This document shows positions 17,405 to 26,918 of a DNA stretch of 64,000 nucleotides, piece after piece (position 1 is the first letter of the stretch; every line of letters begins with the position of its first letter). This stretch comes from Deminuibacter soli. Lineage in GTDB: Bacteria > Bacteroidota > Bacteroidia > Chitinophagales > Chitinophagaceae. The DNA is taken from NCBI RefSeq assembly GCF_003412455.1, contig NZ_QTJU01000006.1, forward strand, positions 269,732 through 333,731, written 5' to 3'. The notes beneath the pieces are model-generated. The model was not told the origin of the DNA. It ran no database searches and saw nothing but the letters and a program-made list of their open reading frames with translations. A program made the position numbers and the translations under genes.

Positions 17405-17547
17405 TACCATTTTTTTGAGGAGTGGGGAGGCGGTGAGTGGTGAGGAAAGCCAAAGCCGGTGAATAGTGTCCGTAGAACTCCTTCGGAGAATGAACTTAAC
17501 GAGTTTTTTTTGGGGGAAGAAGGGTGGCTGTGTTCCCCACAGCCACC
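17405..17547. repeat. degenerate GTGAGTG-type repeats and a GC-rich hairpin module
   Basis: From 17413 there are decayed units (GAGTGGG, GGTGAGT, GGTGAGG, GGTGAATAGTG). At 17523-17547 the module GGTGGCTGTG / CACAGCCACC forms a perfect 10-bp stem with a 5-base loop; close relatives lie at 40774, 47709 and 47753. It sits just beyond the uxaA stop and could also act as its terminator. Confidence 0.65.
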
Positions 17548-17566
17548 GGTGCAACAGACAAGTATA

Positions 17567-19228
17567 CTACAGGGACACGCCTCTTCTCCAGGGAATAAAA
17601 TCATCCTGTCCCTTCAGTACTGCCTTTGGCTGAATAAGGCCACTGGCAACATCAATCACGTATTGCAGAATGCGTTCACCAGCCTGTTGTATGGTTTCTG
17701 TACCTTCTATAATGGTACCGCAGTTAATATCAATGATATCAGGCATTTTAGCGAAAATGCGGGTATTGGTGCTGAGTTTTACCACAGGTGCTACCGGGTT
17801 GCCGGTGGGTGTACCCAGCCCTGTTGTAAACAATACGATATTGGCGCCTGACGCAACTTCAGCAGTAGTGCTCTCCACATCATTGCCGGGTGTGCACAGC
17901 AGGTTTAAACCGGGTTGTGTCACCTTCTCCGGGTAATCAAGCACAGCCGTTACCGGTGAAGTGCCGCCCTTCTTGGCTGCGCCGGCTGATTTAATGGCAT
18001 CGGTAATTAGTCCATCGCGGATATTGCCGGGTGAAGGGTTGGCGTAAAACCCCGAGCCTTCTGCCTCTGCCCTGTTGTTATACACACGCATCAAATCCAT
18101 AAAGCGTGAGGCATTGGCTTCATCTACACAACGATCGCTCAACTCCTGTTCCACCCCGCACAGCTCGGGAAACTCAGACAGGATTACTGAACCACCCAAT
18201 GCCACCAGCAAATCAGAGGTATAACCCACGGCAGGATTGGCGGATATACCCGAGAACCCATCAGAACCACCACACTCCAGCCCGATACACAATTTTGATA
18301 ACGGTGCAGGCCGGCGTGTGTTTTCATTGGCTTTTACCAATCCCAGGAAAGTCTGGCGGATGGCTTTCTTCATCAGCTGGCTTTCCGTACCTTCTTTCTG
18401 TTGCTCCAGTATTACCATTGGTTTCTGAAACTGCGGATCGCGTTTGGCAATCTCCTGCTGCAAAATGCTTACCTGTGCGTGCTGGCAGCCCAGGCTAAGC
18501 ACGGTAACCCCGGCCACATTGCTGTGCGTGCAATAGCCGGCCAGCATGCCGCACAGTGCTTCTGCATCGGAGCGCGTGCTGCCGCAGCCCATATCATGCG
18601 TCAGGAATTTGATACCGTCTACATTCGGGAATAACCGGCGCGCCAGCGGTTCAGTGAAAGTATCTTCCAGTACGGCGTCTTCCAGCTGCTGTGCAGAGGC
18701 GCCATTTTTATACAGTTGCACCAGTTGCTGCACCTGCTGTTCGTAACGGTTTACCTTGCCATAACCGAGGGCTTCGGCCATGGCTTCTTTCAGCACTTCC
18801 ACATTGCGGTTTTCGCAAAACACAAGGGGAATTACAATCCAGTAGTTGGCGGTACCTACCGAGCCGTCTGCCCGGTGAAAGCCCATGAAGGTTTTATCTT
18901 TCCAAGCAGCAACAGCAGGCCGGTTCCATTGCAGTTTGCGTTCGCCCATATGATAGCCGGCTGCTGCATGTTTTACATTGTGCACATGAATAGCGCCGCC
19001 TTTGGGTACCGCCTCGCTGGTTTTGCCTACCAGTACGCCGTACATATAAATGTTTTCACCGGCAGGCATGTCATATAAAGTAAATTTATGTTTGGCTGCT
19101 ACATCATTAACCAGGGTTATAAAGCTGCCGTTGTGTTGTACCGTTGTTCCTTTGTCCAGTTGCTGTAAGGCTACCAGCACATTATCCGCGGGGTGTATGT
19201 GCAGGAAGTTTTGCTTAGTACCATTCAT
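17567..19228 (-). CDS. uxaA: UxaA/GarD-family altronate (sugar-acid) dehydratase
   Basis: 553 residues from the ATG at 19228 (MNGTKQNFLHIHPADNVLVA); an upstream in-frame ATG would add 34 residues of poor composition. N-terminal SAF-type domain (about 1-95), then the enzyme core with GFHRADGSVGTANYWIV, DMGCGSTRSDAEALCGML and GLECGGSDGFSGISANP, as in UxaA and galactarate dehydratase. UxaA removes water from D-altronate to give 2-keto-3-deoxygluconate in galacturonate breakdown. It is divergent from an AraC regulator and next to a glycan-degrading cluster, fitting uronic-acid use. A palindrome lies about 60 bases upstream of its start. Confidence 0.87.
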   Translation of the reverse strand: MNGTKQNFLHIHPADNVLVALQQLDKGTTVQHNGSFITLVNDVAAKHKFTLYDMPAGENIYMYGVLVGKTSEAVPKGGAIHVHNVKHAAAGYHMGERKLQWNRPAVAAWKDKTFMGFHRADGSVGTANYWIVIPLVFCENRNVEVLKEAMAEALGYGKVNRYEQQVQQLVQLYKNGASAQQLEDAVLEDTFTEPLARRLFPNVDGIKFLTHDMGCGSTRSDAEALCGMLAGYCTHSNVAGVTVLSLGCQHAQVSILQQEIAKRDPQFQKPMVILEQQKEGTESQLMKKAIRQTFLGLVKANENTRRPAPLSKLCIGLECGGSDGFSGISANPAVGYTSDLLVALGGSVILSEFPELCGVEQELSDRCVDEANASRFMDLMRVYNNRAEAEGSGFYANPSPGNIRDGLITDAIKSAGAAKKGGTSPVTAVLDYPEKVTQPGLNLLCTPGNDVESTTAEVASGANIVLFTTGLGTPTGNPVAPVVKLSTNTRIFAKMPDIIDINCGTIIEGTETIQQAGERILQYVIDVASGLIQPKAVLKGQDDFIPWRRGVSL

Positions 19229-19285
19229 AGCTGCGCGCTGCTTGTTGTTATTAGGAATAATGCCGCCTGCGAAACGAAAAACTAC

Positions 19286-19297
19286 GGAAACGTTTGC
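19286..19297. promoter_or_regulatory. LacI-type operator-like palindrome upstream of uxaA
   Basis: GGAAACGTTTGC contains the palindrome AAACGTTT with a central CG, the layout of LacI-family operators. It is about 60 bases upstream of the uxaA ATG and between uxaA and the divergent AraC gene. No LacI gene is in the window, so the link is speculative. Confidence 0.35.
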
Positions 19298-19448
19298 GTC
19301 TCCGTTACGCAGGCCTGTATTGGATTTCACAATCCGGGTACAAATAAAGCAAGGTACTGCCGGTAAAAAAATTTACATTTTATCATAGTAGTAAGGTAAA
19401 TTAGCCTGTTTCCATTCCTTTCGTGCAAACCAAAGCATATTTATCTGA

Positions 19449-20318
19449 ATGAGACCACAATTGCTAAAGGTATCCACTGGTCCGGCACATTCATTCAGTG
19501 TTCGCCAGGATGTAGTACCCCATGTGAATAACAGATGGCATTACCATGCCGAAGTAGAGCTGATCCATTTTAAAAAAGGAGAAGGCACGCAGTTTATCGG
19601 CGATAACATCAAGCCGTTTAAAGCAGGCGATGTGGTGCTGGTTGGCGCACACCTGCCACATTACTGGCGCTTCGATGATTTTTATTTTGATGAACATACC
19701 CGCACCAATGCCGACGTACGTGTGGCTCATTTTGGCGAAACATTCTGGGGCGATCATTTTCTGCAGCTGCCCGAAAACGTGAACATCCGCAATGTGCTGG
19801 AAAAGGCAAGGCTGGGCATACAAATCAGCGGTAAAACCCGCGTACGCGTGGCAGAACTGATGGAACGCCTGCTGTATGCAGAAGGTACGGAACGCATCAT
19901 TTACCTGATGGAGGCGCTGATTACCATTGCCAATTGCAAGCAACTCACCATGCTCTCTTCCATCGGTTTTAAACATGAATTTGTAGAAGCTGAGAACGAC
20001 CGTATCAATGCCATTTACGAATATTCACTGGCTAATTTCAAACGCAAAATTCAGCTGGATGAGATTGCCGGTGTTGCCAATATCAGCCCCAATTCGTTCT
20101 GCCGTTATTTTAAATCACGCACCCGTAAAACCTACTCACAATTCCTCATTGAAATACGTGTAGGCCATGCCTGCAAACTGCTTATCGAAAACAAACTGAG
20201 CATTAAACAGCTCTGCTACGAAAGCGGGTTTAACAACTTCGCCTGTTTCCATAAATACTTTAAGGATATTACAGGTAAAAGTCCGCTGAAGTACCAGAAG
20301 GAGTTTGTGGCGGGATGA
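19449..20318 (+). CDS. AraC-family transcriptional regulator with cupin-type sensor domain
   Basis: 289 residues. N-terminal cupin-like sensor (about 15-150; NRWHYHAEVELIHFKKGEGT, then AGDVVLVGAHLPHYW), and a C-terminal pair of helix-turn-helix motifs (about 185-285; ISPNSFCRYFKSRTRKTYSQ and YESGFNNFACFHKYFKDITG, ending KSPLKYQKE). This is the usual layout of sugar-responsive AraC regulators. Divergent to uxaA and upstream of the GH36 gene, it is a good candidate regulator of the sugar-acid and glycan genes around it (inference from position). Confidence 0.92.
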   Translation: MRPQLLKVSTGPAHSFSVRQDVVPHVNNRWHYHAEVELIHFKKGEGTQFIGDNIKPFKAGDVVLVGAHLPHYWRFDDFYFDEHTRTNADVRVAHFGETFWGDHFLQLPENVNIRNVLEKARLGIQISGKTRVRVAELMERLLYAEGTERIIYLMEALITIANCKQLTMLSSIGFKHEFVEAENDRINAIYEYSLANFKRKIQLDEIAGVANISPNSFCRYFKSRTRKTYSQFLIEIRVGHACKLLIENKLSIKQLCYESGFNNFACFHKYFKDITGKSPLKYQKEFVAG

Positions 20319-20335
20319 TGGGCCGCGCACATATC

Positions 20336-20535
20336 CGCCCGAGAATCGAGAATCGACAGTCGGCATGATCGCAGCGAATCCCGAAAGCAGCTTGCAGCAA
20401 ACCTGCAAAAGCTGGCAGCGTTTTACTATGCCGCATACTCTGACAGCCACTGCACGTTAAACATTAAACTTTAAACCAGTACCCAGTACCGTTGCTTCTG
20501 CAAGCTAAACGCTACCTGCTAAACGCTAATCGCTT
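20336..20535. repeat. mixed heptad arrays between the AraC and GH36 genes
   Basis: Three arrays in a row: TCGAGAA-type units (about 20340-20368) followed by ATCGCAGCGAATC; then units CGTTAAA, CATTAAA, CTTTAAA and twice CCAGTAC (20455-20490); then GCTAAAC-type units (GCTAAAC, GCTACCT, GCTAAAC, GCTAATC; about 20503-20532). All keep a 7-bp step. No gene fits in 20319-20579. Confidence 0.75.
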
Positions 20536-20579
20536 TTATTGTATCTTCAACACTTTATTCACCGATTGCAACTTAAAAC

Positions 20580-22727
20580 ATGAGGCTACTTCTTACCGCA
20601 CTGTGTATGTTATACGGTGCTTCGCTATTTGCACAAAACAAAACCATCAGCATCGACACCAAAAACAGCAGCCTGGTATTTGCCGTTGGCAAAAACGAGC
20701 GCTTGTACCAGGTGTATTTTGGCAGGAAAACAGCCGGAACGGATTACACCAAATTCAAAACCACACACGAAGCATATATCGGCGGCGGACTGGATGACTG
20801 GTTTGAGCCTGCCCTACGCATGGTGCACAACGATGGTAATCCTTCACTGGAGTTGCATTATCAAAGTCATACCAGCACGGGTAATGCAGACAGCATACAA
20901 ACCGATATTGTGCTGAAAGATCCAGCCTATCCTGTTGAAGTAGTATTACACTTCACCGCGTTCCCCAATGAAGATGTAATTAAAGCCTGGAGCACCATCA
21001 GCCATAACGAGAAAAAGCCGGTAGTGCTTTCCCAATACGCATCTGCATTGCTGCACTTTGATGCAGACCAGTATTGGCTTACACAGTTTCATGGTGACTG
21101 GGCCAAGGAAATGAATATGGAAGAAAGCCGCTTAACCAATGGCATACACATTATAGACAGTAAACTGGGTACACGCGCCGATTTTTACCGCGCTCCCCTG
21201 TTCTTCCTGTCGCTGAACCAGCCTTCCACAGAAAACACCGGTGAATTGATTGCAGGCACACTGGCATGGACCGGTAATTTCCGTTTTGCATTTGAGATAG
21301 ACCGTCTTAACTCTTTGCGTGTGCTGCCCGGCATCAACAACTATGCATCTGACTATACACTACAACCCGGCGAAACCTTTACCACACCTGCATTTATTTA
21401 CACTTACAGCAATGCAGGTAAGGGACAGGCCAGCCGCAACCTGCACAAATGGGCGCGTAACTACGCGGTGCTGGATGGCAACCAGCCACGCCTTACCCTG
21501 CTGAACAACTGGGAAGCCACTGAAATGAATTTCAATGAAAACATCCTCTCCGGCCTGTTCGATCAAACAAAGCAACTGGGTGTTGATATGTTCCTGTTAG
21601 ATGATGGCTGGTTTGGCAACAACCACCCACGCAATGGCGATACAGCCGGCCTGGGCGACTGGCAGCCCAATAAAGCCAAACTGCCCAACGGTATTGGTCA
21701 CCTGGTGCAGGAAGCGACAGCGAAAGGCGTGAAGTTCGGCATATGGCTGGAGCCTGAAATGGTGAACCCTAAAAGCGATCTTTACAATAAGCATCCTGAC
21801 TGGATTCTGCGTCTGCCCAACCGCCAGGAACACCTGGAACGCAACCAGCTGGTACTGGATTTAACCAACCCGCAGGTACAGGATTTTGTATACCACATTG
21901 TAGCTGACCTGCTCGATGAAAACAAAGACATCGCGTATATTAAATGGGATTGCAACCGCCCCATGACCAATACTTATTCACCTTACCTGAAACAGCAACA
22001 ATCACATTTATACATCGATTACACACGCGGCCTCTACAAAGTGTTTGAGCGCGTTCGTGCAAAGTATCCGCACTTACCTATTATGCTGTGTTCGGGCGGT
22101 GGTGGCCGTACCGATTATGGTGCGTTGAAGTATTTTACCGAATTCTGGCCCAGCGACAATACCGACCCGCTTGAACGCATCTTTATTCAATGGGGCTATT
22201 CTTACTTCTTCCCGGCCAATACCATTGCAGCACACGTTACCAACTGGGGCAAACAATCCCTGAAGTTTAAAACAGATGTAGCCATGATGGACAAACTCGG
22301 CTACGATATTAAAGTAAGCGACTTCACGGCCAAAGAGCTGCAATTCAGTCAGCAGGCCATTGCCAACTACAAGCGCCTCAGTGAAGTAATCTGGAAGGGT
22401 GATTTGTACAGGCTGGTATCGCCCTACGATAACCAGCGCGCAGTGGTAATGTATGTGAATGATGACAAAACAAAAGCTGTGCTGTTCAACTATCACCTTT
22501 ACCCACGCAGGGCCGAAGTGTTTTACAATGTTACGCTACAGGGCCTTGACCCCAATAAACAATACCATGTAAAAGAAACCAACCTGTTTCCCGGTACGCA
22601 ATCGCACAATGCAGCGAACGATAAAGTTTACAGCGGCGCTTATTTAATGAACATCGGCTTCAACCCGTCAAATGGTGGAACACCGGAGGTGTTGAGCAGC
22701 CATGTATTCGAGATCACGGCGGAATGA
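20580..22727 (+). CDS. GH36 alpha-galactosidase, secreted
   Basis: 715 residues with a signal peptide (about 1-19, ending GASLFAQ). N-terminal beta-sandwich, then a TIM barrel with FLLDDGWFG (about 339-346), the nucleophile Asp457 in YIKWDCNRP, LCSGGGGRTDYG (503-514), the probable acid/base Asp526 in FWPSDNTD, and a C-terminal beta domain. This is the bacterial GH36 layout, releasing alpha-1,6-galactose from side chains of oligo- or polysaccharides. Periplasmic by its signal peptide. It starts the glycosidase cluster and is the only one of these enzymes on the plus strand. Confidence 0.93.
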   Translation: MRLLLTALCMLYGASLFAQNKTISIDTKNSSLVFAVGKNERLYQVYFGRKTAGTDYTKFKTTHEAYIGGGLDDWFEPALRMVHNDGNPSLELHYQSHTSTGNADSIQTDIVLKDPAYPVEVVLHFTAFPNEDVIKAWSTISHNEKKPVVLSQYASALLHFDADQYWLTQFHGDWAKEMNMEESRLTNGIHIIDSKLGTRADFYRAPLFFLSLNQPSTENTGELIAGTLAWTGNFRFAFEIDRLNSLRVLPGINNYASDYTLQPGETFTTPAFIYTYSNAGKGQASRNLHKWARNYAVLDGNQPRLTLLNNWEATEMNFNENILSGLFDQTKQLGVDMFLLDDGWFGNNHPRNGDTAGLGDWQPNKAKLPNGIGHLVQEATAKGVKFGIWLEPEMVNPKSDLYNKHPDWILRLPNRQEHLERNQLVLDLTNPQVQDFVYHIVADLLDENKDIAYIKWDCNRPMTNTYSPYLKQQQSHLYIDYTRGLYKVFERVRAKYPHLPIMLCSGGGGRTDYGALKYFTEFWPSDNTDPLERIFIQWGYSYFFPANTIAAHVTNWGKQSLKFKTDVAMMDKLGYDIKVSDFTAKELQFSQQAIANYKRLSEVIWKGDLYRLVSPYDNQRAVVMYVNDDKTKAVLFNYHLYPRRAEVFYNVTLQGLDPNKQYHVKETNLFPGTQSHNAANDKVYSGAYLMNIGFNPSNGGTPEVLSSHVFEITAE

Positions 22728-22771
22728 TCGTGAATCGTGGGTTGTCACTCATCGGCATTTAGTAAACGGCT

Positions 22772-22826
22772 TCTTTGTGCACTTTGTGGTTTTCCCTTTG
22801 TGTTCCTTTGCGGTAAAAAAAAGCAA
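22772..22826. repeat. CTTTGTG-type intergenic repeat
   Basis: A run built from TTTGTGCACTTTGTGG followed by CCCTTTGTG and CCTTTGCGG. Sequences of this kind are common between genes in Bacteroidota. A related copy in the other orientation is at 24277-24311. Confidence 0.6.
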
Positions 22827-22849
22827 TCAGCTTAACAGGCACAGTAGAT

Positions 22850-24229
22850 TTATAAATTTCCTTTCAGTTCCAGGCTGATGACCGTGGCAATTGCATCAGG
22901 CGCTGTGGCAGGCACCTGGATGGTGATACCATCTGCAGCAGTGCTGGTTTGAAGGGATTGGTTGCCGGCCAGCAGGGCTGCTTTTACCACAGGCAATTGC
23001 ACCCCTTTAATCAGCAGCTGTTTATCCTCAGGCCAGTTAAACACATGCACGTACAATGTGGTAGTGCCAGCCTGTTTTTTCAGGGTATACCTGCCCCATT
23101 CAGGTGCATCGAGCGGACTGGCCTGTGTACCGTAGATAGCAGTACCGTTTACTTTCATCCACTTGCCGATGCCTTGCAGGCTTTGTATGCTTTCATCCGG
23201 AAACTCGCCTGATGCGGTAGGGCCAACATTCAGCAGGTAGTTACCACCTTTGGAAGCAATATCAACCAGGTTGCGCACCAGGGTTTCCACGCTTTTCCAT
23301 TTGTGGTCATAACTTTTATAACCCCAGGTGCCATTCATCGTCATACAGGTTTCCCAATCGGTATGATCCAGCTCGTGTGGTTTGGGTATTTTTTGTTCAG
23401 GCGTTTTATAGTCGCCGGGGAAGTTAGGACGTTTAAGACGGTCGTTGGTGATAATGTGTGGCTGCAGCTTTAATGCATCTTTCAGCTTTTGCGCATATTC
23501 ATCGGTCATATCGGTTGGCGTATCCCACCACAACACGGCTACATCGCCATAATTGGTTAACAGTTCTTTTACCTGCGGCACCGCCACCTTGTCTATGTAC
23601 TCACCCATTGAGGCCGTTGTTTGTGCCGGATCCCAATGGCCTTTGTGCGCAAGCGTGTATGCATCAATGGCAGCAGAATCGGGATTTGCCCAGCCTTCTG
23701 AAGCCGGTTTGCGTGCAGCAGCCCCGCCGGGATTGTTCCAGTCCTGCGCCTGCGAATAATAGAAGCCCAGGCGAATGCCATACTTCTTGCAGGCCTCAGC
23801 CAATGGTTTTAATACATCTTTGCCGTAAGGTGTGGCATCTGCGATATTCCATTTGCTGGCTGCACTTTTAAACATGGCGAAACCATCGTGGTGTTTGGCA
23901 GTGATTACAATGTATTTCATACCTGCATCTTTCGCCATGCGTACCCAGGCATCTGCATCGTATTTCGTGGGATTAAACCGGCGGGCACTCGCCTGGTAGT
24001 CTGCAACCGGTATTTTACCGCGGTTCATGATCCATTCACCACCGCGGCCAATTTCATGCCCCTTGTAACTACCGGCCAATTGTGCGTAATCGCCCCAGTG
24101 AATAAACATACCAAAACGGGCTTCGCGCCACCATTGCATTCTTTCTTCGCGGGAAGTATCCTGCTGCGCGTGTACGCTGCAACAGAAACAGGATAATACA
24201 ACAAACAGGCAAGCAATCGATCTTTTCAT
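22850..24229 (-). CDS. GH29 alpha-L-fucosidase, secreted
   Basis: 459 residues; signal peptide about 1-21 (ends CCSVHAQ). TIM barrel with WWREARFGMFIHWGDYAQ (about 33-50), TAKHHDGFAMF (110-120) with the His-His pair, and the nucleophile Asp236 in VLWWDTP, as in GH29. A C-terminal beta-sandwich follows (about 365-459). It cuts alpha-L-fucose from glycans in the periplasm. It heads toward GH36 and, with the GH88, lyase and GH2 genes, suggests a fucosylated, galactose- and uronate-bearing substrate. Confidence 0.93.
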   Translation of the reverse strand: MKRSIACLFVVLSCFCCSVHAQQDTSREERMQWWREARFGMFIHWGDYAQLAGSYKGHEIGRGGEWIMNRGKIPVADYQASARRFNPTKYDADAWVRMAKDAGMKYIVITAKHHDGFAMFKSAASKWNIADATPYGKDVLKPLAEACKKYGIRLGFYYSQAQDWNNPGGAAARKPASEGWANPDSAAIDAYTLAHKGHWDPAQTTASMGEYIDKVAVPQVKELLTNYGDVAVLWWDTPTDMTDEYAQKLKDALKLQPHIITNDRLKRPNFPGDYKTPEQKIPKPHELDHTDWETCMTMNGTWGYKSYDHKWKSVETLVRNLVDIASKGGNYLLNVGPTASGEFPDESIQSLQGIGKWMKVNGTAIYGTQASPLDAPEWGRYTLKKQAGTTTLYVHVFNWPEDKQLLIKGVQLPVVKAALLAGNQSLQTSTAADGITIQVPATAPDAIATVISLELKGNL

Positions 24230-24276
24230 ATACAGTTTTTAGTGCAACCAATTATCCATGTCAGTCAGTTAGGATT

Positions 24277-24311
24277 TTTTCACGCAAGGCCCGCAAAGGC
24301 GCATACGCAAC
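24277..24311. repeat. CTTTGCG-type repeat, inverted copy
   Basis: Read on the minus strand it gives CCTTTGCGGGCCTTGCGTG followed by A. It is related to the repeat at 22772-22826 on the other side of the fucosidase gene. Nothing else stands out in 24230-24430. Confidence 0.45.
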
Positions 24312-24430
24312 GCTTAACTGAACAAAACTGAATCTATAATAGTGACTGCAACTAACTCATTCTTCTGCAAATGCCGGCCGGGCTTTTTATCCTTTTATTC
24401 AGATGAATTGGCATATCGGCCATGCGTGCT

Positions 24431-25609
24431 TTATTTCCGCTGTTTCACTGAACGTTGCAGGGCTTCCAGGTAGTAGTAGTCTGCATAGTTCAATGGTGCA
24501 TCCACCTCTGTGTTCGAGGGCTTTGTGCCTGTGCTGTGCAACAATATAAAGCCCTTGTTCTCACCAATGGGTGAACGGTAATGATTGGTTAAGCACTGCA
24601 ATGTATGATCTGCCGCCTTACGGTATTCACGGCCATTGCTGCTGTATGCACTCAGCTCGTACAAGGCCGAAGCAATAACAGCAGCTGCAGATGCATCACG
24701 CGGTTCATTGGGTAGGTTGGGCGCATCAAAATCCCAGTACGGCACACCATCTGCAGGTAAGTGCGGGTGATGTAAAATATAAGCAGCCACATGTTCTGCC
24801 TGTTGCAGAAAGGCCGGGTTATGTGTTTCACGGTAACACATGGTAAAGCCATACAGGGCCCATGATTGTCCGCGCGCCCATGCAGAAGCATCGCTGTAAC
24901 CCTGGTGGGTGGTGCGTTGCAGCACTTTACCTGTTAGCGTATCATAATCCACTACATGAAAACAGCTGTAATCATCCCTGAAATGATGCTGCATGGTAGT
25001 GGTTGCGTGCGCCACTGCTATTTTATAAAAAGAAGAATCACCGGTTAAACGCGTTGCTGCAAACAGCAGCTCCAGGTTCAGCATATTGTCGATAATAACG
25101 GGATAGGCCCATTTTTCCTTGTGATGATCCCATGAGCGGATACAACCTACTTTGGGGTTAAACCGCGTGCTAAGTGTTTTGGCAGCCTGTATAATGACTT
25201 CTTTGCTATGTGCATCATTGGTAAGGCGGTAGCCATTGCCGATACTGCTGTAGATTTTAAAGCCCATATCGTGCGTACCACCATTCCATTGTTCCGGTTC
25301 AACCAGTGCATCATATTTTTCGGCATTCGTACGCCATTGCTGCCCGTGATTATACGCATAGAGCTGCCACATTACGCCGGGAAAAAAGCCGCTGGTCCAG
25401 TCTTTTGCAGGCACCAGTTTCAGTTCGCCTTTTTCCAGTGTCCTGGGCGATACCAGTTCGGCATTCCTTGTACGTATGGAATCCGTATTCTTCAGCAGGC
25501 ACATGGTTTGTACTGCAGCATCATTCATTATTTTTTTCAGTGGCACAGGCTGCGCTGTTAGGGTTGCAGCCCAAACAACCGCACCTGCCAATCCTATTAA
25601 TTTTTGCAT
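24431..25609 (-). CDS. GH88 unsaturated glucuronyl hydrolase, secreted
   Basis: 392 residues with a signal peptide (about 1-19, WAATLTAQ). The alpha6/alpha6 barrel family pattern is clear: GGTHDMGFKIY with Asp114, YPVIIDNMLNLELL with Asp174 (the two catalytic Asp of GH88), YSDASAWARGQSWALYGF and DGVPYWDFDAP. GH88 enzymes remove the unsaturated uronic acid left at the non-reducing end by a polysaccharide lyase. The neighbouring lyase-family gene is the natural supplier of that product, and keto-acid products could feed the sugar-acid pathway (inference). Confidence 0.93.
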   Translation of the reverse strand: MQKLIGLAGAVVWAATLTAQPVPLKKIMNDAAVQTMCLLKNTDSIRTRNAELVSPRTLEKGELKLVPAKDWTSGFFPGVMWQLYAYNHGQQWRTNAEKYDALVEPEQWNGGTHDMGFKIYSSIGNGYRLTNDAHSKEVIIQAAKTLSTRFNPKVGCIRSWDHHKEKWAYPVIIDNMLNLELLFAATRLTGDSSFYKIAVAHATTTMQHHFRDDYSCFHVVDYDTLTGKVLQRTTHQGYSDASAWARGQSWALYGFTMCYRETHNPAFLQQAEHVAAYILHHPHLPADGVPYWDFDAPNLPNEPRDASAAAVIASALYELSAYSSNGREYRKAADHTLQCLTNHYRSPIGENKGFILLHSTGTKPSNTEVDAPLNYADYYYLEALQRSVKQRK

Positions 25610-25661
25610 ACCTGGTATTTAAAGCATGTTCTGCGAAATGTTCGTTCTGATGGTGCAACTG

Positions 25662-26867
25662 TTATATCGCCTTGTTTTCTTTTACCCATATCAGCGGGTG
25701 ACGTACCGGCAGGTTCCTGATCACCTCTTCGTTCTGCGGGTTATGTTCCAGCTGTTTCCAGGTATTGAGCCAATCCGGCTGCTGTAAGGCATCCGCACCA
25801 AATATTAATGCAGGTTGCGCTACCGGCCATTGATCCCAGAACATCACGTCTTTCTGAAATGGCCAGGTATTTTTATCGCGCAGGTAGGGATACAGGTAAG
25901 CGATGCCTTTTTGCATGCAACGGCCATCCGGTGTTTTGTACAACCACAAATTATCCAACGGGGTGCTCAGCAACTGGCAGATAGTGCTCATGGCATCGAG
26001 GTTAAAAATAGCATACCCGTATGGTTTGGTGCGTTTCAGCTCACGTGGAAAGCTGCCGTCTGCATCCATTTGTGAAGGCAGCAGCAGGTTCTTAAACCGG
26101 TCTCTGCAAAACTGCTGCAGGGTATCGTTGTGCGTAAATACGGCAAAGGCAGCCACCTGCATTACCCAGCAGGTACCGTGGTTATTGGCAGCGTTCATTT
26201 CGTCTTTGCCATAGGGATGCGTGGTTAACCACAACAGGTATTTATTAAACCAGTTGCGTACACCGGCAAGCAAATCCGCACCAATTATGCCGGATGCTTC
26301 CATTGCTTCCAGTCCTTCCACTACTTCCATGAGCTGAATAGTATCGATGATGCCGATACCCCTGCCTGTTGCCCTGCCTTTAATGGCCTGCGCGTATTGC
26401 AGGTTAGGGTTCATGCAGGTAGCAGTATCTATAAACCAGGCGCGTACATGCAGCATCGCCTGGCGTACATATTTATCATCGTGTGTTAACTTGTAGGCCG
26501 AAGCCAATGCACCAATAATGCGGCTGAAGCGGATCATTGCCAGCCGGTGTGCGACAAAGTTGTCGGGATTGGTCAAACCATCCTTTTGTATGTACGGACT
26601 ATCCGGATGCTGCGGATCAGGCCACCAATAGTCACCTTCAGAATAAAAATCATGTTTGCCGCCCGCACTGCGTACACAGGTTTGCGCCGTTACGGTAACA
26701 GGCGCCTCCTGCATGGCCTGTGCTGCTTCGCGCAATACCTGCGCACGCAGGGTTTTCGCAGCTTCTGCATACACAGGATTAACCAGCTTTTTGTGTTGCC
26801 AGGCAATACCTGTGCTGATTAAACAAAGCAGCAAAGCTGCATTCCATACTATTCGTTTCGTTTGCAT
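25662..26867 (-). CDS. alginate-lyase-family (PL5/PL38-like) polysaccharide lyase, secreted
   Basis: 401 residues. N-terminal signal segment (about 1-22), then an alpha-barrel with SEGDYWWPDP (76-85), the Asn-Asn-His catalytic-type motif at 228-230 (NAANNHGTCW), and WPFQKDVMFWDQWP near the end. This is the PF05426 alginate_lyase family, which includes PL5 alginate lyases and related glucuronan or oligo-uronide lyases; the exact substrate is not decided by sequence. It lies 52 bases upstream of GH88 on the same strand, probably one operon. Confidence 0.85.
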   Translation of the reverse strand: MQTKRIVWNAALLLCLISTGIAWQHKKLVNPVYAEAAKTLRAQVLREAAQAMQEAPVTVTAQTCVRSAGGKHDFYSEGDYWWPDPQHPDSPYIQKDGLTNPDNFVAHRLAMIRFSRIIGALASAYKLTHDDKYVRQAMLHVRAWFIDTATCMNPNLQYAQAIKGRATGRGIGIIDTIQLMEVVEGLEAMEASGIIGADLLAGVRNWFNKYLLWLTTHPYGKDEMNAANNHGTCWVMQVAAFAVFTHNDTLQQFCRDRFKNLLLPSQMDADGSFPRELKRTKPYGYAIFNLDAMSTICQLLSTPLDNLWLYKTPDGRCMQKGIAYLYPYLRDKNTWPFQKDVMFWDQWPVAQPALIFGADALQQPDWLNTWKQLEHNPQNEEVIRNLPVRHPLIWVKENKAI

Positions 26868-26918
26868 CTAAAACGTGTTCATTGATTCATGGTGTGATCC
26901 CTGTAAGCCTGCCTGTTG

